NCBI GenBank assembly: GCA_900770725.1
Contig: CAAGLL010000012.1
Coordinates: forward strand, 1 to 49,706
Origin: an uncultured Succinivibrio sp.
GTDB taxonomy: Bacteria; Pseudomonadota; Gammaproteobacteria; Enterobacterales; Succinivibrionaceae
Direction: 5' to 3'
Length of the DNA: 49,706 bases
In this document: positions 43,269 through 49,706 of the stretch, piece after piece
How the letters are laid out: each line of letters starts with the position of its first letter
How positions within the stretch are numbered: position 1 is the stretch's first letter
The notes under the pieces: model-generated
What the model was told of the DNA's origin: nothing
What the model saw: only the letters and a program-made list of their open reading frames with translations
Database searches by the model: none
Made by a program: the position numbers and the translations under genes

Positions 43269-43484
43269 TCAGTAAAGCCTGCTGTGGCGAGCATTCTCGC
43301 GGGCGAGCTTCTTTGCGTGACGCTTGGCTGCGGAGGCCTTGGCGCGCTTACGGATAGTAGTAGGCTTCTCGTAGAACTCGCGGGCCCTGACGTCGGCAAG
43401 AATGCCGGCTTTCTCGCAGGAGCGCTTGAAACGCCTTAAAGCGGCGTCAAAAGGCTCATTCTCACGTACTCTGATGACTGGCAT
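43269..43484 (-). CDS. rpsU: 30S ribosomal protein S21
   Basis: Small-subunit protein needed for translation initiation. The 71 residues, MPVIRVRENEPFDAALRRF onward to ENARHSRLY, are nearly identical to E. coli S21. The ATG at 43484 matches the family; the frame is open to 43568 only by chance. In E. coli rpsU heads rpsU-dnaG-rpoD, whereas here it is alone, with its own promoter (43552-43557) and a strong terminator. A perfect hairpin, TGCTGC/GCAGCA (43528-43542), lies in its leader. Confidence 0.97.
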   Translation of the reverse strand: MPVIRVRENEPFDAALRRFKRSCEKAGILADVRAREFYEKPTTIRKRAKASAAKRHAKKLARENARHSRLY

Positions 43485-43527
43485 GTGGAAAACCACCTTC
43501 CTTTTGAATATCAATTGAACAAATGCG

Positions 43528-43560
43528 TGCTGCAATGCAGCAAACCCGATGATTATACCA
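43528..43560 (-). promoter_or_regulatory. rpsU promoter and leader hairpin
   Basis: The minus strand has an extended -10, TGG-TATAAT (TATAAT at 43552-43557), with no clear -35 box. The start point should fall near 43545, so the perfect hairpin TGCTGC-AAT-GCAGCA (43528-43542) lies at the very 5' end of the message, a place suited to stabilising it or to feedback by S21. Confidence 0.5.
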
Positions 43561-43657
43561 GTTGCCAAAGCAGGATCGCCTGAAGGCGGCGCACGAAATG
43601 AGAAAATTTCCGCCAGCTCTTGGGAAGGGATGGATCATGTGGCTTTGCGGTGGGGGC

Positions 43658-44140
43658 TCAGCGCGCCTTCCGGCCGCCCCGCTTCTCAGATGGCAGCGCC
43701 ACGAGCCTGAAGGCGCTCACATCGCGCCCCAAGCGCAGCTGCTGGGCCTTGGCGCGCACTAGCGGATGCTCCTCTGGCAGCGCCAGATCCTCAGGCCCCA
43801 ATCCGCGCAGCGCCGCATCGTCAAGCCTTAGGACAGAGGAGGGCCCCGCGCCCTTTTGGATTATCTGCTCGTCCGATCTGCGCAGCGCCCCCAGCTGGGC
43901 CTCGTAGATGCGCGCGTCGTTGGTGAGCCTCTCGGAGACCAGCGCGGCTGCCCGATCCTCGACCTTGGCGCACGAGTACTCGACCCAAACGGAGAAGGCG
44001 CCGAGGCCCAGCGCCGTGAAGACCATGCCAAAGAGCGCGGTCTCAAGCAACGACAGGAGGGGCGGGCGCATGCCGGCTGCGCGCAGCACCGCCTTGCGCG
44101 CAGCGCCCAGGACGCCCAGCGCGGCCTTGCGGAACGTCAC
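43658..44140 (-). CDS. small membrane protein coupled to ExeA-like ATPase
   Basis: A 160-residue protein of unknown family. It has a basic amphipathic N-terminus (FRKAALGVLGAARKAVLRAA), one membrane helix (about 30-52, LETALFGMVFTALGLGAFSV) and a helical, charged outer part with AALVSERLTNDARIYEAQLG. The start is a GTG that overlaps the stop of the ATPase gene as GTGA, so the two are translated together. The arrangement recalls exeA-exeB or gspA-gspB pairs, but the GspB C-terminal domain is not recognisable. Confidence 0.6.
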   Translation of the reverse strand: MTFRKAALGVLGAARKAVLRAAGMRPPLLSLLETALFGMVFTALGLGAFSVWVEYSCAKVEDRAAALVSERLTNDARIYEAQLGALRRSDEQIIQKGAGPSSVLRLDDAALRGLGPEDLALPEEHPLVRAKAQQLRLGRDVSAFRLVALPSEKRGGRKAR

Positions 44141-46041
44141 TTGCCATCCTCCGGCGCAGCTGCGGCCGCGGCCTTGCCGCCACCGTCCTGGCCTGCATCC
44201 TTGGCGCCATCATCCTGGGCCTTGGAGGAGGGCTTGGCCTCAGGCGCGCCATCCTTTGCATCCTGCTTCCCGGCCTTGGCATCCTGGCCATCCTGCGCGG
44301 CATCGGGGGCATCCTTTGCGGCGGCAGGGACGCCCTGCTGGGCGGATGCATCGGCATTTTGCGCCTCGTCGTCGTCCTCATCGTCGCTGCCGTCCTCAGG
44401 CCTCCCGTCGTCACGGGAGAGGCGCGGCCCCTCGTCCGAGCAGCGGTCAAGCGCCATGAGGCGGGAAGGCGCATCCTTGAACCTGAACTTGAAGGCATCG
44501 AGCGCCTGGGAGTAAAGCGATGCGGTCTTGACAGAGCCATCGCCCACCTTGAGCGCGCACTCAAGCTCGGAAAGGAGGCCTGCCTGCCTTGCCTTCTGGA
44601 ACGACGGGGCCTTCTCAAGGAAGAAGCGGTGGCGCGGCAGGATCTGCAGGTAGGCCCCGTCGTACTCGGCCCTCACGAACTGCTGCTTGACGTCGAAGAT
44701 GCGATCTCCCATAAGCAGCCGCCAGCCGTCCTTCCCGGACTTCAGGAGCACCGCGTAGTAGGGGGTGAGGCTCTCGTCGCGCATCTGCAGCACCGCCGGG
44801 CGGTCGGAGGCGAGCACCTCGTCCAAGGATCCGGCGCGGTCATGGCATTCAAGCGCCGTGCCCTTGAGATCGGAGCACTGCGCAGGGCTCCCGTCCTTGC
44901 GCCGGTAGCCCCAGATCCCGATGAGCGAGGAGACCGAGTCTGACTTGAAGAGCGACTGCGCGCGGTAGGAGAAGAAGATCCCGGTCTCCCTGCCCTGCCT
45001 TGAGAGCGCGTGGGAGCGGGCGCGGAAGTAGCCGTCGGCCGCCTCCTTCACCGCGGCCTTGGAGTTCAGCGCGGCTGAAACCTGCTCAAGCGAGGGGCTC
45101 TTGGGAAAGAGCCACCAGGCCGCGGCGAAGGCGGCGCAGGAGAGAGCAGCCCCAAGCGCCAGGAAGGGCAGGCGGTATACCGCCGCGCGCGCGGCCTTGC
45201 GCATGATCCTCGCAGAGCGCACCATGATCCCGGCGTGCCCGTGGCGCACGAGCCCCACGGCCCTCCGCACCATCCTGCCGCTCACCTGGCGGCGGTTCTG
45301 GTGGCAGGCTATGGAGAGCGCCTCGTCGGCTATGGAGTTGATGAGCCTGGGGAGCCCGTGCGATCCCTTGTAGATCTCGGAGATGGCGTTCTGCGTGAAG
45401 AGCGGCTCGTGGCACCCTGCCTGCTGGAGCCTGAAGGAGATGTAGGCCTGGACCTCGTCGCGCTTGAGCGCGGGTATGGTCGCGAAGGCCCTCACGCGCG
45501 AGTAGAACATCTTCATCGAGGGGCGCTGGATCCGCTTGGAAAGCTGCTCCTGCCCGACTAAGAGGAAGTTCACCCTCCTCCCCGTGGACCCTTCGATGTT
45601 GCTCATGAGCCTGACCTGCTCGAGCGTCTCATCGGAGAGCCCCTGGGCCTCGTCGATGATCACGGTCGTAAGCTCGTCGTCGCGCGCCGGATTGTCGAGC
45701 ATCTGCCGAAGCCTGAAGGTAAGCTCGGCCACCGCCTCAAGCGAGGTCGCCGCCACGCCGCAGGCGCGCAGCACGGTGGCCAGCAGCAGGTGGGGGTTCA
45801 GGCGCGGATCGTCGATGGCGATGATCCTCATGCGCTGGGGCAGCGTGCGGATGAGCATGCGCACGAGCGTGGTCTTGCCAGATCCCGAGGGGCCCTGGAG
45901 CACGCACATCGATCCCTGGCGCGACAGCTGCTCCTTGAGCAGGCCCAAGGCCTGCTTCTGGGCGCTTCCAACATAGTAGAAGCGCTCGTCGGGCAGGCCG
46001 TCGAACGGGGCCTCGGTGAGCGAGAAGTATGTTTCGTACAT
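44137..46041 (-). CDS. ExeA/GspA-like AAA+ ATPase with periplasmic domain
   Basis: ExeA-type proteins use ATP in the cytoplasm to act on the envelope, for example to open peptidoglycan for secretin assembly. The opening YFSLTEAPFDGLPD is the ExeA hallmark. Walker A is GPSGSGKT (50-57), Walker B TTVIIDEAQ (125-133), and a membrane helix spans about 290-312. The periplasmic part (about 340-470) with LIGIWGYR, DRPAVLQM and YYAVLLKSG resembles the C39-peptidase-like domain of GspA; no peptidoglycan-binding repeat is seen. Residues about 525-634 form an Asp/Ala/Lys/Gln-rich tail. No secretin or other type II genes are in the window. Confidence 0.8.
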   Translation of the reverse strand: MYETYFSLTEAPFDGLPDERFYYVGSAQKQALGLLKEQLSRQGSMCVLQGPSGSGKTTLVRMLIRTLPQRMRIIAIDDPRLNPHLLLATVLRACGVAATSLEAVAELTFRLRQMLDNPARDDELTTVIIDEAQGLSDETLEQVRLMSNIEGSTGRRVNFLLVGQEQLSKRIQRPSMKMFYSRVRAFATIPALKRDEVQAYISFRLQQAGCHEPLFTQNAISEIYKGSHGLPRLINSIADEALSIACHQNRRQVSGRMVRRAVGLVRHGHAGIMVRSARIMRKAARAAVYRLPFLALGAALSCAAFAAAWWLFPKSPSLEQVSAALNSKAAVKEAADGYFRARSHALSRQGRETGIFFSYRAQSLFKSDSVSSLIGIWGYRRKDGSPAQCSDLKGTALECHDRAGSLDEVLASDRPAVLQMRDESLTPYYAVLLKSGKDGWRLLMGDRIFDVKQQFVRAEYDGAYLQILPRHRFFLEKAPSFQKARQAGLLSELECALKVGDGSVKTASLYSQALDAFKFRFKDAPSRLMALDRCSDEGPRLSRDDGRPEDGSDDEDDDEAQNADASAQQGVPAAAKDAPDAAQDGQDAKAGKQDAKDGAPEAKPSSKAQDDGAKDAGQDGGGKAAAAAAPEDGK

Positions 46042-46170
46042 TTGGGATCAGGCAAGCGCTTGATGGCAGGGGCGGGCGATCGTGCGCGACATCCGTCCTG
46101 CCGCTGGTTCTTGCATACAAAAACATCGGGAAATCCGTGCCTTCTGCGCGCCTTGCCCCGGGCATCCGTA

Positions 46171-46200
46171 TGCGATAATACTGGTAGATGATACATCATC
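46171..46200 (+). promoter_or_regulatory. cca promoter -10 and adjacent dyad
   Basis: TGC-GATAAT (GATAAT at 46174-46179) is an extended -10 box about 80 bases before the cca start. Directly downstream, GATGAT-AC-ATCATC (46187-46200) is a perfect dyad over the expected start point, a possible repressor site. Confidence 0.4.
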
Positions 46201-46258
46201 GGCCAAAACCCGATCAAAACGGGGCGCCACGCCCCCCGGGTCGCCGCTGGAGGTTGCC

Positions 46259-47605
46259 GTGAAGATCTACAAGGTTGGCGGGGCGGTCAGGGATCCGCTG
46301 TTGGGAAGCTCAGTGTCCGACACCGACTTCGTGGTCGTGGGCGCCACGCCCGAGGCCATGCTCAAGGCCGGCTTCAAGCAGGTGGGCCACGACTTTCCGG
46401 TGTTCCTGCACCCAAAGACCGGCGAGGAGTACGCCCTGGCCCGCACCGAGCGCAAGAACGGGCGCGGGTACCTCGGGTTCAAGTGCGACTTCAATGACTC
46501 CATAACCCTTGAGGAGGACTTGAAGCGCCGCGACCTCACCATCAACGCGATGGCGGTGGAGGCGCATCTTGATGCGGACGGCAGGCAGGTGGATCCCTCG
46601 TTCACCCGCGATCAGGTCATCGATCCCTACGGCGGCCTCAAGGATCTCGACGACCGCGTGCTCCGCCACGTCTCCCCGGCCTTCACCGAGGATCCGCTGC
46701 GCGTGCTGCGCGTGGCGCGCTTTGCCGCGCGATACTACAACTTAGGCTTCAAGGTGGCCCCCGAGACGCTCAAGCTCATGCGCGACATGGCCGAGTCCGG
46801 GGAGCTGTGCTCGCTCACCCCCGAGCGGGTGTGGCAGGAGCTGCAGAGGGCGCTGTGCACGATGAACCCCGAGATCTTCATCGAGACGCTTCGCGACTGC
46901 GGGGCGCTGCGCTACGTGCTCCCCGAGGTCGACGCACTCTACGGCGTGCCCGGGCCCAAGCGCTGGCACCCTGAGATCGACTCGGGCGTCCACACCTGCC
47001 TGACCATCGCCCGCGTGAGCGCGGAGACCGAGGATCCGGTGACGCGCTTTGCGATGCTCTGCCACGATCTCGGCAAGGGGCGCACCCCGGTCACCGAGTG
47101 GCCGCACCACCGCCTCCACCACCTCCTGGGCGTGCAGCCGCTGCGCGAGTTGTGCATGAGGCTCAAGGTGCCCAAGGAGTATGAGAACTTCGCCTTCCGC
47201 GTAGTGCGCTACCACTCGGAGATGCACCACGTCTACCGCGGCGGCCCCGAGGGCCTGGTGACGCTCTTCGACGAGCTTGACGCCTGGCGCAACCCGTCGA
47301 TAGTCAAGCCCTGGGTGCTGTGCTGCAAGTGCGACTTCCTGGGGCGCCTGGGGTTCAGCAACCGCCCCTTCCCGCGCGCCGACTACGTGCTGGGGCTCTT
47401 TGCCCTCCTGCGCAACGTCAAGGCCGAGGAGTTCGTGAAGGCCGGGTTCAAGGGTCCTGAGATCCGCGAGCAGATGCGCCGCAAGCGCATCGCGCTTGCA
47501 GCAGAGTACCTGAAGACCCTGCCAAAGTCCGAGCTTGACGACTCTGCAAACGAGATGCCGCCTGAAGGCAACATCAATTGGCGTCCCTTCGGCAAGCGCT
47601 TCTAA
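46259..47605 (+). CDS. cca: multifunctional CCA tRNA nucleotidyltransferase
   Basis: Adds or repairs the 3' CCA of tRNAs. The 448-residue protein follows the E. coli enzyme closely: GGAVRDPLLG and the catalytic DTDF (D-x-D) near 21-24, EYALARTERK, RRDLTINAMA, the RNA-binding helix RVLRVARFAARY, and an HD phosphohydrolase domain with LCHDLGKG (about 268-275) that gives the 2',3'-cyclic phosphodiesterase activity. Translation starts at GTG (46259) five bases after GGAGG; a longer frame to 46082 would include the promoter. It stands alone, divergent from the ExeA-like gene. Confidence 0.97.
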   Translation: MKIYKVGGAVRDPLLGSSVSDTDFVVVGATPEAMLKAGFKQVGHDFPVFLHPKTGEEYALARTERKNGRGYLGFKCDFNDSITLEEDLKRRDLTINAMAVEAHLDADGRQVDPSFTRDQVIDPYGGLKDLDDRVLRHVSPAFTEDPLRVLRVARFAARYYNLGFKVAPETLKLMRDMAESGELCSLTPERVWQELQRALCTMNPEIFIETLRDCGALRYVLPEVDALYGVPGPKRWHPEIDSGVHTCLTIARVSAETEDPVTRFAMLCHDLGKGRTPVTEWPHHRLHHLLGVQPLRELCMRLKVPKEYENFAFRVVRYHSEMHHVYRGGPEGLVTLFDELDAWRNPSIVKPWVLCCKCDFLGRLGFSNRPFPRADYVLGLFALLRNVKAEEFVKAGFKGPEIREQMRRKRIALAAEYLKTLPKSELDDSANEMPPEGNINWRPFGKRF

Positions 47606-47775
47606 GCTGGTACCATTAGCTTTGAACAGGAAATCTTGCGCGAAAATCAAATTAATGATGCAAAGTAAGCCTTGGCGTGCTGGGTTGTTTTTTCCCCACG
47701 CATAGCTTGCTCTTTCTCAGATTGCCAGGCAATTCGCCTAAATGTGGGAAACAATTATTAAACATGCCCAGGTCC

Positions 47776-49263
47776 TTAAGCCCAGTTCAGGTTTCCGGCC
47801 CGGCCCTGGCTTACGATCGCCTGCAGCAGCAGGGGCAGATCCTTCAGCAATTCGGCGTCGCGCCTTGACGGAGGATCCCTTAGGCAGTTCTCCGCCAGGT
47901 GCGGCAGCAGATCTTTAAAATTTTGGTATGCAGTCGACTTGCCCTTGTCCGCAAGGGCGAGCAGCAGTTCCTTGAACTTCGTGTTCTGCGCGTGCAGCTT
48001 GAGCAGCGACATCCATTGGATCCCGCAGGCCTTCCTGGCCATGATCCCGCACCAGCTCTTGAGGATCGAGGCGATGACGGAGAGGATGACGTGGAACAGG
48101 ATGACGTTCTCCTTGCCGGAGTTGGGGGCCTTGAGGCTGTTGTGGCTCTTGTTGGCCTTGTTGTACAGCTCTATGGACCAGCGCAGGCGGTAGAGCATGC
48201 ACATCTGGCAGATGTTCAGGATTGAGCGCGGGATGTTGGTCCTCATGAACTTGAGCTTCTCGCCCTTGCCGGTGCCGTTCACGGACTGGATGAGCCTGAG
48301 CTTGTGGCCGGTCTTGGTCACGACGTCCATGTCGGCGTCGAGGCCCTTGTCCACCTCGGAGAGCTTCTTTCCCTCGAGCCTTTCAATGCGCTTGCCGTCG
48401 CTGCCGTAGCAGGCCTCGACAGTGCCAGCGTTGGCGCTCTTGCCCCTGATGAGGTAGAGGTTGCCTGAACGTGCGATCTCGTCCTCCAGATCCTCGCTGA
48501 TGTAGCCCCGGTCGGCGATAATGAGCACGTTCCTGAACGTGTTGGGAAGCACCCACTCGCGCTCGCTCCCCACGGCGCTGGTGATCCCGGCGTGGACGCA
48601 GATCTGGCTGAGGACGGAGAACGCGACGTGGAGCTTGATCCCGGGCCTTGCCGGCCTGCCGTCCGAGTGCGGGCGGCCCTTGCCCTTGCAGTCGAGGTTG
48701 TCGATGCACCTGTAGGTGACGTCGATCTCGGTGCCGTCGACGAGGATGATGTCGTCGACCCCGAGGATCTCCAGCAGCCTCCTCAGCTCCAGCGGAGAGC
48801 ACTTCCCGAGCGTCTTCCTGATCCGCCTGCACCTGCAGGTGCCGAGCAGCTCCCCGAGGAGCCGCCGCGCGGTCCTGACGGACTCAGGGGAGTCAATCTG
48901 CTTGTGGATGCACTTCTTGGTCATCTTCAGATGCCCGGGCAGGCCCTCGTTGTAGGCATTGTGGAAGTTGATGAGCTTGAACTCGGCGTCCTCGGTCGAG
49001 GAGCACATGCAGGAGGCCGAGGTGAGGAAGTAGCGGCTGGGCTGGAACTTGCGCATCCTGAGGGTTGCTCCGCACTCGCGGGCAAGAGCGTCGATGTGCT
49101 CCGGGGCCATGAGGCTGACCGCGGAGGTTCTGCCGGAGGTTGACTTGGGGCCGAGGAAAAGGGATAATTTGTTCACGGGATGATCCTTTTGTAGTTTAGA
49201 TTCAACAACTTGATTATAAAACTTCATCCCGCCCAATGCAAGCCCGCCTTGCTTGATTTCCAT
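47776..49263 (-). mobile_element. IS4-family insertion sequence (transposase plus unresolved ends)
   Basis: An uninterrupted transposase gene with no accessory gene, inserted 170 bases after cca, in an AT-rich context. Terminal inverted repeats could not be found by eye within 47606-47775 and 49264-49460, so the element ends are not defined and the coordinates given are those of the transposase gene. Confidence 0.7.
47776..49263 (-). CDS. IS4-family DDE transposase
   Basis: A 495-residue transposase with the DDE triad in IS4-type order: D176 in ILVDGTEI, D251 in LIIADRGY and E365 in the YREK signature, where Y358, R361, E365 and K372 have the exact Y(2)R(3)E(6)K spacing. A cysteine-rich N-terminal part (CMCSS, GTCRCRR) precedes the catalytic core. 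The length and motif set point to the larger IS4-like groups such as IS1634. The frame is complete, so the element may be active. An internal ATG at 49227 is an alternative start. Confidence 0.9.
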   Translation of the reverse strand: MEIKQGGLALGGMKFYNQVVESKLQKDHPVNKLSLFLGPKSTSGRTSAVSLMAPEHIDALARECGATLRMRKFQPSRYFLTSASCMCSSTEDAEFKLINFHNAYNEGLPGHLKMTKKCIHKQIDSPESVRTARRLLGELLGTCRCRRIRKTLGKCSPLELRRLLEILGVDDIILVDGTEIDVTYRCIDNLDCKGKGRPHSDGRPARPGIKLHVAFSVLSQICVHAGITSAVGSEREWVLPNTFRNVLIIADRGYISEDLEDEIARSGNLYLIRGKSANAGTVEACYGSDGKRIERLEGKKLSEVDKGLDADMDVVTKTGHKLRLIQSVNGTGKGEKLKFMRTNIPRSILNICQMCMLYRLRWSIELYNKANKSHNSLKAPNSGKENVILFHVILSVIASILKSWCGIMARKACGIQWMSLLKLHAQNTKFKELLLALADKGKSTAYQNFKDLLPHLAENCLRDPPSRRDAELLKDLPLLLQAIVSQGRAGNLNWA

Positions 49264-49423
49264 GAATTTTTCCCAGATCCATTTTTTCCAGTTTTCCGGC
49301 AGAACCCGGAGGGGCCCCGTTGATATTCAGCCAGGAATTTCCGTCAAATCGAAAATCCTCAATATGGCAACTTGCTGAATTGCAAGCCAAAAATTTAAAG
49401 AACTATAGCGTATAAAGAGTATA

Positions 49424-49457
49424 CTTATAATTTACTTGAATTTCAAGTACTTATAAG
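49424..49457. repeat. long imperfect inverted repeat
   Basis: CTTATA..ACTTGAA (49424-49440) pairs with TTCAAGT..TATAAG (49442-49457) across a single central T, with a one-base offset bulge. It lies in the AT-rich flank upstream of the transposase gene. It could be a terminator, a regulator site or part of an element end. Confidence 0.45.
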
Positions 49458-49470
49458 ATCCTAGGTATGA

Positions 49471-49596
49471 AACAAATTCGAAAGGAAGCAGATTGAATTC
49501 GATAAGAAGCAACTCGACTTTGAAAAGATGCAAATTGAGATTAATATCATTAATAATCACCTGAGCACTTCTCGAAACAGTACCTCATGGAAATAA
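49471..49596 (+). pseudogene. heptad-repeat coding remnant
   Basis: A 41-codon open frame after a TGA, without a start codon, encodes KFERKQI, EFDKKQL and DFEKMQI in a row: three near-identical seven-residue units from a 21-base DNA repeat (49474-49536). This is a coiled-coil pattern typical of longer proteins, so a remnant cut off from its 5' part is likely. The AT-rich, Lys/Ile-rich content differs from the chromosome around it. Confidence 0.4.
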
Positions 49597-49599
49597 CCA

Positions 49600-49704
49600 C
49601 TAAGTACGATCGTTATTCTCATTAACATCGATCCTCGTGTATTCAGTCTCGATCAGCTTCTGAAAGCCGCATTCTTTCGTCAGCCAGCCTCGATCACACG
49701 CTTT
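49600..49704 (-). CDS. 3' end of an unidentified gene
   Basis: From the right edge the minus strand is open for 34 codons to a TAG at 49600-49602, giving KACDRGWLTKECGFQKLIE and then TEYTRIDVNENNDRT. The residues look protein-like but the fragment is too short to place. It may belong to a gene beyond the window or be another remnant of the AT-rich region. Confidence 0.3.
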   Translation of the reverse strand, partial: KACDRGWLTKECGFQKLIETEYTRIDVNENNDRT

Positions 49705-49706
49705 TC

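Noticed and set aside
43562..43762. Plus-strand frame between rpsU and the small membrane protein
   Set aside because: Lacks a convincing ribosome-binding site, has no recognised motif and lies partly opposite the coding sequence starting at 43658.
47606..49460. Terminal inverted repeats of the IS element
   Set aside because: No convincing pair found by eye; only short chance matches such as TTGCCA on both sides.
49467..49496. Short frame starting at the ATG at 49467
   Set aside because: Stops after nine codons; the heptad pattern lies in a different frame.

Overview
The window looks like chromosome of a flagellated, GC-rich gammaproteobacterium. Housekeeping proteins (Cca, ribosomal protein S21, GlnE, GalR, LpxL, TyrS) read very close to their E. 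coli relatives, and the block glnE / CYTH triphosphatase / YgiM / rpsU / cca recalls the E. coli glnE-ygiF-ygiM-cca neighbourhood. The chemotaxis block follows the polar-flagellum order known from Vibrio, Pseudomonas and Aeromonadales (flhA-flhF-flhG-fliA-cheY-cheZ-cheA-cheB-motAB-parA-parP-cheW-DUF2802). A member of Aeromonadales such as Succinivibrionaceae would fit, but that is inference, not something the sequence proves.

Layout. (1) 1-1447: the 3' end of a DUF1703-type AAA/PD-(D/E)XK protein, then a gene-poor stretch holding an 81-codon reading frame without a clear start, some hairpins and no known gene. (2) 1448-5138: rpiA, tyrS, anmK and pncC, i.e. pentose phosphate, translation, murein-sugar recycling and NMN salvage. 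(3) 5274-11463: a complete type I restriction-modification operon hsdM-hsdS-hsdR on the minus strand; hsdS is markedly AT-rich and HsdR has an unusual coiled-coil-like insertion. (4) 11646-27331: one long minus-strand run of flagellar export, placement, sigma-28, chemotaxis and stator genes. It contains a sigma-70-like promoter before flhF, a convincing sigma-28 (FliA) promoter before cheY, and a terminator after DUF2802. The ParA/ParP pair, a CheA with a long interdomain region and CheW suggest polar positioning of the chemosensory array. (5) 27390-28967: a DnaC/IstB-like ATPase, ruvX and yqcC, overlapping one another. (6) 29190-33673: the galETK operon and a divergent galR, with three GalR-type operator matches, a good galR promoter and a gal terminator.

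(7) 33824-35490: an LpxL-type lipid A acyltransferase coupled to a small lipoprotein. (8) 35500-42050: ygiF-like triphosphatase, glnE and a cysteine-rich, membrane-anchored Sel1-repeat protein, all on the minus strand. (9) 42281-47605: the SH3-domain membrane protein YgiM, a strong bidirectional terminator, rpsU, an ExeA/GspA-like ATPase with a small membrane partner, and divergent cca. (10) 47776-49706: an apparently intact IS4-family transposase, then an AT-rich end with a long inverted repeat, a short heptad-repeat coding remnant and the 3' end of an unidentified minus-strand gene.

No rRNA, tRNA or CRISPR array was seen. No wholly new defence or mobile system stands out. The most original signals are the regulatory architecture at cheY and at gal, the HsdR insertion, the CheA/ParP/MotB low-complexity linkers, and the two unassigned coding fragments near the window ends.
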